Assembly (NCBI GenBank): GCA_016932145.1
Contig: JAFGDI010000050.1
Span: 1 to 5,889, forward strand
Direction of reading: 5' to 3'
Length of the DNA stretch: 5,889 nucleotides
From: Sedimentisphaerales bacterium
GTDB taxonomy: Bacteria > Planctomycetota > Phycisphaerae > Sedimentisphaerales > SM23-30
Shown here: one piece after another, positions 1 to 4,583 of the stretch
Position numbering within the stretch: the stretch's first letter is position 1
Layout: every line of letters begins with the position of its first letter
The notes under the pieces: generated by a model
Told to the model about the DNA's origin: nothing
The model's input: the letters and a program-made list of their open reading frames with translations, nothing else
Databases searched by the model: none
Position numbers and translations under genes: made by a program

Positions 1-64
1 AAAAAACATTATTTTGTAAAACAACGCCTATCACCGACGCAATCCACCCCAATTAACCCACTGC
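1..64. other. Left edge with no recognisable gene
   Basis: I see no coding frame of credible length, no ribosome binding site with a usable start and no RNA motif in these bases. With the candidate RNA and the promoter-like region, the whole 1-384 stretch is free of protein genes. Confidence 0.5.
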
Positions 65-240
65 GCATAAAAAAACAGAGGCCAACAAGGGCGCTACGCC
101 ATTATGCACGATTGAGGCTCGCTAGAACCCTGCTGAACACAACAGAACATAGCACCCTCAGTAACCTCTGTGTATAAACATGGTTCCTGAGAGTGCCGTA
201 GTCCGATGCTTCAGCGACAAATTAGCGATTTTCAATCGAA
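65..240 (-). ncRNA. Candidate structured RNA: long imperfect rod followed by a T7 tract
   Basis: No protein gene fits here. On the minus strand a series of nested stems forms one rod: 232-238 with 109-115 (7 bp), 223-228 with 119-124 (6 bp), 210-215 with 132-137 (6 bp) continued by 206-208 with 138-140, 201-204 with 145-148, 187-196 with 152-161 (10 bp) and 182-185 with 163-166, capped by a 15-base loop. A short GGCG-TAG-CGCC hairpin (90-100 region) and a T7 tract (69-75) follow. Three pairs (146/203, 140/206, 156/192) are G-U on the minus strand but C-A mismatches on the plus strand, so the minus strand is favoured. CAGAGG in the apical region (165-170) could also pair with CCTCTG just before the T tract (76-81). 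Size and rod shape recall 6S RNA in outline, but I see no diagnostic motif. It is not tRNA, tmRNA, the conserved SRP RNA core or RNase P RNA. It could instead be the leader of a gene left of the window, or a MITE-like repeat. Confidence 0.4.
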
Positions 241-254
241 ACATCCAAAAACGG

Positions 255-272
255 TACAATCATTAAATTGTA
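255..272. repeat. Dyad at the predicted start of the RNA transcript
   Basis: TACAAT and ATTGTA arms of six bases flank a six-base spacer, immediately downstream of the -10 box at 280-285. It could be an operator overlapping the start site or a first small hairpin of the transcript. It is AT-rich and single-copy. Confidence 0.3.
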
Positions 273-279
273 AGAATAT

Positions 280-308
280 ATTATGTATTTTTACAGTATA
301 TAATTCAA
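280..308 (-). promoter_or_regulatory. Sigma70-like promoter upstream of the putative structured RNA
   Basis: On the minus strand TTGAAT (303-308) and CATAAT (280-285) are separated by 17 bases, giving a start near 273. The surrounding sequence is very AT-rich, which makes such matches common. The position just upstream of the rod-like structure is what raises the call above chance. Confidence 0.3.
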
Positions 309-360
309 GTGAAAAATAAATATTTATATCATACAACCCTCATGCCAATTGTTTAACAAA

Positions 361-379
361 ATACCGGGGCATCAGGTAT
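361..379 (-). terminator. Weak possible terminator after the aminotransferase gene
   Basis: On the minus strand ATACC (379-375), a nine-base loop and GGTAT (365-361) form a short stem that continues into TTTTG, five bases after the tandem stops. The stem has only five pairs, so it is at best weak; the AT-rich sequence below it offers nothing better. Confidence 0.3.
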
Positions 380-384
380 ATTTA

Positions 385-1494
385 CTAGAGCAAGTCTTTA
401 AGTCTGGCTATACCCTTCTTGATCATATCTTCAGAAGTTGCATAGCTGATACGGAAGTGTGTATCTTTCTGCGAGAAGCAATTCCCCGGAATGATGAGGA
501 CATCATTTTCGATGGCCTTCATAACAAATTCGGTGGCATTACCACCTGGTGCCGGGACAAAAGCATAGAAGGCTCCGGCTGGTTTAATAAGGCCAAAGTC
601 TTTTGCCAGACCATCATAAATCATATCTCTTTTGGCCTTATATTTGGCAACCAGATCATCGACCGGGTAATCAATTGCAACCGTAGCGGCAACCTGGAAA
701 GGCTGCGGGGCACACACAATGGTATATTGCTGTAAAGTTGCCATTTTATCAAAAATAGCGGCCATATGCTTAGGAGCTGCCAGATAACCCAGACGCCAGC
801 CGGGTGCACCATGACTCTTGGAAAAGCCGCCCATAACTATAGTATTTTCATAATACCTACCCATACTGAGTGCCTTTGAGTCATAGCTGAAGTCGCTGTA
901 TATTTCATCAGAAAGGACTATAAGATCATTCTTTTTAGCTTCCTGAGCAATACTTTTAAGGTCATCTTCGCTATAAACCGCCCCGCTTGGATTAGAAGGC
1001 GAGTTGACAAATAGTATCTTACTGGCCGGGGTAACGGCTCTGGCCACATGTTCGCCGGTAAGTCTGAAATCAGGGTAGGTGTCAATATATACCCTGTTAC
1101 CGCCCAGCATCTTAGTCATCTGATCATAAATGACAAAGTAAGGATCAGGCATAAGCACATCATCGCCGGGGTTGACCAGAGCATTGAGAGCCAGCATCAG
1201 ACAGCCACTAACGCCACAAGTTACAATAACCTGAGGATCATCCCAGCCGGTGTCAGCCGAAACCTTAGCGGCGATCTTGGCACGCAGATCATTAAGGCCG
1301 GTAGTAAGAGTATAACCATTGCGACCATTACGGATAGCCTCAATAGCGGCCTCTTTAACTGGCTCTGGCACATCAAAGTCCGGCTCGCCAATACTGAAAT
1401 TGACCGGATCGGTCATCTTCTGGGCCAGTTGCCATATTTTGCGGATACCAGAGGCATCCATACCTTTTATTCTGTCTGAGAGATATTTTTCCAT
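385..1494 (-). CDS. PLP-dependent class I/II aminotransferase (aspartate aminotransferase-like)
   Basis: This is a 369-residue cytoplasmic fold-type I aminotransferase, slightly shorter than the common 380-400. Numbered from M at 1494: FSIGEPDFDVPEPV (33-46) is the N-terminal substrate-site segment; TCGVSGCLML (92-101) is the phosphate-binding turn; NSPSNPSG (164-171) supplies the PLP-contacting Asn168; SDEIYSD (195-201) supplies Asp196 for the pyridine nitrogen and Tyr199. GGFSKSHGAPGWRLGY (222-237) carries the Schiff-base Lys226 and Arg234. FRIS (347-350) carries Arg348, expected to bind the substrate carboxylate. It transfers an amino group between an amino acid and a 2-oxo acid. Aspartate/2-oxoglutarate is the default guess, but aromatic or alanine specificity cannot be excluded, so I give no symbol. 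The active-site loop reads SKSHGAPGWR instead of the commoner SKTYAMTGWR. The gene ends with tandem TAG TAA stops. It probably has a separate promoter in the 1567-1647 spacer, which I could not define. Confidence 0.88.
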   Translation of the reverse strand: MEKYLSDRIKGMDASGIRKIWQLAQKMTDPVNFSIGEPDFDVPEPVKEAAIEAIRNGRNGYTLTTGLNDLRAKIAAKVSADTGWDDPQVIVTCGVSGCLMLALNALVNPGDDVLMPDPYFVIYDQMTKMLGGNRVYIDTYPDFRLTGEHVARAVTPASKILFVNSPSNPSGAVYSEDDLKSIAQEAKKNDLIVLSDEIYSDFSYDSKALSMGRYYENTIVMGGFSKSHGAPGWRLGYLAAPKHMAAIFDKMATLQQYTIVCAPQPFQVAATVAIDYPVDDLVAKYKAKRDMIYDGLAKDFGLIKPAGAFYAFVPAPGGNATEFVMKAIENDVLIIPGNCFSQKDTHFRISYATSEDMIKKGIARLKDLL

Positions 1495-1500
1495 AAATTT

Positions 1501-1507
1501 CACCTTT
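1501..1507 (-). promoter_or_regulatory. Ribosome binding site deciding the aminotransferase start
   Basis: AAAGGTG reads on the minus strand, six bases before the ATG at 1494. The longer frame from the ATG at 1560 would translate through the terminator stem and add 22 residues unlike the family, so 1494 is preferred. Confidence 0.75.
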
Positions 1508-1534
1508 GGCAATCCAAATTCAATTTCTGCGCAT

Positions 1535-1566
1535 GGAAAAACATGCCCACGAATGAGCATGTTTCC
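1535..1566 (-). terminator. Intrinsic terminator between the small basic protein and aminotransferase genes
   Basis: On the minus strand ACATGCTCA (1562-1554), loop TTCG, and TGGGCATGT (1549-1541) form a nine-base-pair stem with one U-G pair. Flanking AAA/TTT can extend it, and the 3' side runs into TTTTT (1541-1537). On the plus strand the wobble would be a C-A mismatch and the loop CGAA, so the structure is best read as minus-strand RNA. It lies about 82 bases after the small basic protein stop and 41 before the aminotransferase start. It may end the first message completely or act as an attenuator for a transcript entering the aminotransferase gene. Confidence 0.7.
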
Positions 1567-1647
1567 AATTTATTTCTGCGTACTTCACAAGAAAACAAGC
1601 GGCATAAGATCTGCATCACAGAATAACAGAGATCAAAGCCTGCTACC

Positions 1648-1860
1648 TTATTTCTTCTTGGTTTCTTCTTCTTTCTTAACTTTCTTTTTCTTACCACCAA
1701 CAGACTTTTTATTGCCTACCTTGGGCATACCAATCACAGTGCTGGAGCCTTCAACCCACTTGCCAATATCTTCCAGCTTGGCAACACGCTCTGCACGAGT
1801 CAGAACATTACGATGGCGAGACAGTGAAGCACTGCTTCTCAGAGAACGATCAATTGACAT
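1648..1860 (-). CDS. PVC-type small basic protein, possibly RNA- or ribosome-associated
   Basis: This is a 70-residue, strongly basic protein. The N-terminal part MSIDRSLRSSASLSRHRNVL (1-20), then TRAERVAKLE (21-30) and GMPKV (44-48), match a short conserved family that I recall from Planctomycetota, Verrucomicrobia and Lentisphaerae, annotated simply as 'small basic protein' with a suggested ribosomal or RNA link. I cannot verify that function here. The tail (51-70) is low complexity, almost all Lys, Glu and Gly, ending in KKK. The start at 1860 is fixed by the CAGGAG site and by the family's MS(I/L)D-type beginning. The gene has its own likely promoter, a leader of about 120 bases with a hairpin, and a terminator about 80 bases downstream. 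This suggests a short, well-translated monocistronic message, as expected of an abundant small protein. Confidence 0.8.
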   Translation of the reverse strand: MSIDRSLRSSASLSRHRNVLTRAERVAKLEDIGKWVEGSSTVIGMPKVGNKKSVGGKKKKVKKEEETKKK

Positions 1861-1866
1861 TTCAAA

Positions 1867-1872
1867 CTCCTG
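1867..1872 (-). promoter_or_regulatory. Strong ribosome binding site of the small basic protein gene
   Basis: CAGGAG reads on the minus strand, six bases before the ATG at 1860. It decides this start over the in-frame ATG at 1893, which would put the site inside the coding region, and it is the best ribosome binding site in the window. Confidence 0.8.
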
Positions 1873-1942
1873 TTTATAATCAAAAACAAGCATTACTACT
1901 TAATATCAGGCAACTTACGGTATTTCCAGAGCAACTCGCTTT

Positions 1943-1964
1943 CACCTGCCTGCAAAAGGCAGTG
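1943..1964 (-). promoter_or_regulatory. Leader hairpin upstream of the small basic protein gene
   Basis: On the minus strand CACTGCC (1964-1958) pairs with GGCAGGTG (1950-1943), with a seven-base loop and one bulged G. It lies within the predicted 5' leader, some 80 bases before the start codon, and has no following T tract. It could be an mRNA stability or autoregulatory element. Function is inferred only from position. Confidence 0.35.
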
Positions 1965-1989
1965 TAAGACAGTGACTCAGAAACAGAGA

Positions 1990-2017
1990 ATTTTAACATA
2001 ATAGGTGATAATATCAA
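1990..2017 (-). promoter_or_regulatory. Sigma70-like promoter for the small basic protein gene
   Basis: On the minus strand TTGATA (2012-2017) is followed after 16 bases by TAAAAT (1990-1995), predicting a start near 1983 and an untranslated leader of about 120 bases. It lies in the 262-base AT-rich spacer after archease, where a new transcription unit is expected. I see no clear terminator directly after archease, so some read-through is possible. Confidence 0.45.
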
Positions 2018-2052
2018 CCAAAAAATCAGAACGAGTGAATTTTATTTTTCGA

Positions 2053-2064
2053 TAGTTATAACTA
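2053..2064. repeat. Perfect 12-bp palindrome upstream of the small basic protein promoter
   Basis: TAGTTATAACTA is fully self-complementary and lies about 36 bp upstream of the proposed -35 box. That position would suit an activator or repressor dyad, but it is AT-rich and present once, so chance is a real alternative. Confidence 0.25.
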
Positions 2065-2122
2065 AACCGACAATAAATACAACCAACCCAAAGCCAAAGG
2101 AAAGAGTTAGCGGCAAAGACTA

Positions 2123-2554
2123 TCATAAGTCTAATATCATAAAGGCTTTCCACTCATTACCAATCTGTTCCAATTTGAATTGATGCAGAGTTACAGCCTT
2201 AATATCGACATGCAGATCATGACGGTCACGATCGATAAGCTCGCCTTCGAGTGCACAGGACAAATGCCACTGGCCGGAATTATTATCAGCAGTGATATTC
2301 GCCGGCTTACACAGCAGTTCCCGGGCATCTTTCAAAAAGAGCAATTCACCGATAAAATCAAAGAGGAGCATCTCACTGCTTTCGGCGGAGATATCAAGTT
2401 TATGGCTTACAGATCGCTCCAGACCGGCAGCATCTCCCAGCATTATGTCCAGAACCACCTCAGCGGCATCAGCAAAAACGCCGGCTAAGCTCTCAGATAC
2501 GATCTCAATAGCAATATCGGCCGTAGCTATATTATCAATAATCTTATATGTCAT
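2123..2554 (-). CDS. Archease (RtcB RNA ligase cofactor family protein)
   Basis: The protein has 143 residues, the usual archease size. Family hallmarks are visible in order: an N-terminal strand with IATADIAIEI (9-18), ESLAGVFADAA (21-31), the acidic/hydrophobic block SSEMLLFDFIGELLFLKD (59-76), EGELIDRDRH (103-112), IKAVTLHQFKLEQ (118-130) and the terminal MILDL (139-143). Archeases help RtcB-type RNA ligases load guanylate and turn over, in tRNA splicing and RNA repair. The N-terminal Asp (D13) and near-terminal Asp (D142) match acidic positions linked to metal binding. The more usual DHTAD reads here as NIATAD, so the His is missing, a variant I believe occurs in other bacterial archeases. 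I chose the ATG at 2554 because family members begin with a short M-x-Y lead and a weak GCGAG site lies six bases upstream. An in-frame ATG at 2584 would add ten unlike residues. No rtcB is visible. The 44-base gap suggests co-transcription with the hydrolase gene. Confidence 0.85.
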   Translation of the reverse strand: MTYKIIDNIATADIAIEIVSESLAGVFADAAEVVLDIMLGDAAGLERSVSHKLDISAESSEMLLFDFIGELLFLKDARELLCKPANITADNNSGQWHLSCALEGELIDRDRHDLHVDIKAVTLHQFKLEQIGNEWKAFMILDL

Positions 2555-2566
2555 TTCATTCTCGCG

Positions 2567-2578
2567 ACTGTTAACAGT
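2567..2578. repeat. Perfect 12-bp palindrome between hydrolase and archease genes
   Basis: ACTGTTAACAGT is fully self-complementary. It sits in the 44-base gap, 13 bases before the archease ATG. It could be a protein-binding dyad or a small RNA stem affecting archease translation. One isolated copy is seen, so chance is possible. Confidence 0.35.
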
Positions 2579-2598
2579 TATCAATCAGCTTTATCGCA

Positions 2599-4515
2599 TT
2601 AATCAACGACCAGCTCTACATTACCAGTTCCAATAACATAAAATGGCGATATCGAGACCTTCAATTCAAATAATCCAGGCCGGTCATCGTATAAGATAAC
2701 ACTACCAGTATTATCTACCACAGATTCAACCATGCTATCACCTGATAATTTCACCTTGCGTGACTTACCGGTAGTCCAGAAAGCAAAAACCTTTTTCTGA
2801 TCTGGTCTTTGCCATGCCATACGATAAATATCTCCCTGACATACATTTTCGGCAGAATAGACACTATCGGCAATATCCAGGCTGGCAAGGTTTTTAAAAG
2901 CAATATAAGCGGGCTTGGGACTGAGGTCCTTATGAACAATACCGAAATTATCTTCGTTATAGTACGGGTCGTTTTCATTAGCCCGTAAATTATACCATAA
3001 GATACGATCAACGCCAGCATTACGAGCCAACATACAGGCACGAGGCAGCATAAGAGCCTGTTGTTCCAGAGATACGCCATTATGAAACTCCATAAAGGCT
3101 GAGACTATCAGAGCCCCTTTTAGCTTACTGTCAAAGAGATATACACCAGCTATTGTGCCGGTGTAATCGTCCTTTCGAGCCTGGATAAGCGGAATGAATT
3201 TATCGCCCTGCTGCAATCTGGCAGAAGTAAGGAATCGACTGGCTATTGGATCATGTCCACTTAACCTGATACTCTCGGCACAGTGCGGCACGATAATCAA
3301 TTCGGAGCATTCTTCGGGCACACCGGTTCTGGTCCAGAATGCTTCCCAACTGAAATGCAATCTACCATGCCAGTTGCTATCGGCCGGATTGTTATGCCAG
3401 TTGCCATCAGGAAGGCGTTGAGCGGCATAATACATGGGCAGGCCCTGAGAAAAAATGGCTATACCGCCGCCGGCGATATATTTCTCCAGTGATTCAAACA
3501 ACTCAACAGCCAAAGCCTCAGAGGCAGGCATTATAACTGCATCGTAGTTATGAGCTGTTATAGTCTGAAAATCGGCAAAGTCAAGCTGCTCGACCTTAAG
3601 GTCAAAGTCAGGCAAAATCTCAGTGAGCTGTTCAGGTGACAGTTGTGTAGCAACAGGAAAATCAGGCTCATTAACGATCGCCAATTTCCAGCTTTGCTGA
3701 CCGGGACGGGCTACCAGCAGGCCGGATCTGATAATTCCCGGCAAAAGCGTGCTCCGACTGATATGTGTCGGCCAGCCGACCTCAGTTATCCATACACTTT
3801 TGGCATCATCATCATATTTTGCCATGAGCGCTTTGAGTCTGGCGATTTCAGCGGCAAGGCCCGTCCGTTCAGGCGTGCCGGGGTAACGATAAGGATGAAC
3901 GGCCATGATATCAAAATAGTCTTTAGCACCAGCTTGATATACTCCTTCAATATAATCCAGCGGCACACCGGCCAGACCGCCAATAACTACCTGCAGATCA
4001 GGGTCTATTTTCTTGATCAGCTTATAGGTTTGCACAAGCAGACCGGCATAATCTTCCGGATTGGGCATATCGTGCCAGAACCCTGCGAGATTCTGCTCAT
4101 TCCAGATTTCCCAATAACCCAGCGAGTCTTTATAGCGACTGACTGTGCGTTCAACATATTCGAGCCATTGATCCATGTGCTTATATGCCGGTCGTGCCCA
4201 GGGAACATCATAACAGAGTATCGGCAGGATATTAACGCCCTGCGTCTGAGCCTGGGCCAGAGTTTCATCAATATAAGAAAAATCCCACTGACTCTGCGAT
4301 GGCTCAACCGTAGTCCAGTCAAAGTCTGTTCGCACCCAGGCCATATTGCCCTGCCGCACCAGTTGACATTCGGCCATTGCCAGACCATGATCACTGCTGC
4401 GTGAGATATGGGCACAGACACCATAAGGAGATGATTGCCCCTGACCTGACAACTGGAAACACAATATAATAACCACTATAAAGCTGGAAATATAAACTGT
4501 CTGGCATTTATTCAT
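2599..4515 (-). CDS. Secreted clan-A-like glycoside hydrolase with an inserted Rossmann/GATase-like domain
   Basis: This is a 638-residue protein with an exported N-terminus: a hydrophobic core at about 8-20 and a possible signal peptidase I site near LSGQG (23-27), with no convincing lipobox. The barrel begins at YGVCAHI (31-37). WEIWNEQN (135-142) fits the strand-4 acid/base motif, with E140. WITEVGWPT (242-250) fits the strand-7 nucleophile motif, with E245. Such a pair indicates a retaining hydrolase of clan A (GH5, GH39 and relatives). Barrel sequence resumes at about 481 with VSLEQQA and ILWYNLR (505-511), then NFGIV and LSPKPAYIAF (531-540), which look like helix 7, strand 8 and the closing helix. 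Between them, residues 255-480 contain KLAIVNEPDF (277-286), YDAVIMPASEA (324-334) and YIAGGGIAIFSQGLPMYY (346-363), like the Rossmann / class I glutamine-amidotransferase-like domains of GH42-type beta-galactosidases. No amidotransferase Cys nucleophile is seen, so that domain is probably structural. Residues about 555-638 look like a beta-sandwich. The substrate cannot be read from sequence. The ATG at 4515 has an AAAGGTG ribosome binding site. Confidence 0.85.
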   Translation of the reverse strand: MNKCQTVYISSFIVVIILCFQLSGQGQSSPYGVCAHISRSSDHGLAMAECQLVRQGNMAWVRTDFDWTTVEPSQSQWDFSYIDETLAQAQTQGVNILPILCYDVPWARPAYKHMDQWLEYVERTVSRYKDSLGYWEIWNEQNLAGFWHDMPNPEDYAGLLVQTYKLIKKIDPDLQVVIGGLAGVPLDYIEGVYQAGAKDYFDIMAVHPYRYPGTPERTGLAAEIARLKALMAKYDDDAKSVWITEVGWPTHISRSTLLPGIIRSGLLVARPGQQSWKLAIVNEPDFPVATQLSPEQLTEILPDFDLKVEQLDFADFQTITAHNYDAVIMPASEALAVELFESLEKYIAGGGIAIFSQGLPMYYAAQRLPDGNWHNNPADSNWHGRLHFSWEAFWTRTGVPEECSELIIVPHCAESIRLSGHDPIASRFLTSARLQQGDKFIPLIQARKDDYTGTIAGVYLFDSKLKGALIVSAFMEFHNGVSLEQQALMLPRACMLARNAGVDRILWYNLRANENDPYYNEDNFGIVHKDLSPKPAYIAFKNLASLDIADSVYSAENVCQGDIYRMAWQRPDQKKVFAFWTTGKSRKVKLSGDSMVESVVDNTGSVILYDDRPGLFELKVSISPFYVIGTGNVELVVD

Positions 4516-4520
4516 CTGAG

Positions 4521-4527
4521 CACCTTT
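4521..4527 (-). promoter_or_regulatory. Ribosome binding site of the glycoside hydrolase gene
   Basis: AAAGGTG reads on the minus strand, five bases before the ATG at 4515. The aminotransferase gene has the same AAAGGTG, which supports both start choices. Confidence 0.7.
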
Positions 4528-4541
4528 GTCCGCATTAACCG

Positions 4542-4566
4542 GGGCTTAAATGTTTTTCCAAAGCCC
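4542..4566 (-). repeat. Intercistronic inverted repeat (hairpin)
   Basis: GGGCTT and AAGCCC arms (4561-4566 and 4542-4547) enclose a 13-base loop, between the stop of the membrane protein gene and the ribosome binding site of the hydrolase gene. No T tract follows on the minus strand, so it is not a standard terminator. It could stabilise or punctuate a shared transcript, or be chance. Confidence 0.35.
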
Positions 4567-4583
4567 AGGCCACCGCGGGTCGC

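Noticed and set aside
65..240. tRNA, tmRNA, SRP RNA or RNase P RNA in the left intergenic region
   Set aside because: A GGGTTCTAG stretch briefly resembles a T-arm, but no acceptor or anticodon stems fit. The SRP GGAAGG-type core, the tmRNA ends and the conserved RNase P motifs are absent.
1495..1560. Longer aminotransferase start at 1560
   Set aside because: The extra 22 residues do not fit the family, overlap the terminator stem, and ignore the well-placed AAAGGTG site before 1494.
1319..1879. Plus-strand open frame of 186 codons
   Set aside because: It runs antisense to the aminotransferase N-terminal part, the terminator and the whole small basic protein gene. Its composition is that of a shadow frame.
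1861..1893. Longer small basic protein start at 1893
   Set aside because: The CAGGAG site at 1867-1872 would then be inside the coding region, and the family begins at the second Met.
1870..1910. Second promoter near TATAAA just before the small basic protein
   Set aside because: The -10-like element would place the start site on the ribosome binding site, and no acceptable -35 box lies at the right distance.
3643..4404. Plus-strand open frame of 253 codons
   Set aside because: It lies wholly opposite the glycoside hydrolase gene, whose catalytic motifs and signal peptide are clear. The plus-strand translation shows no recognisable domain and no ribosome binding site was evident.
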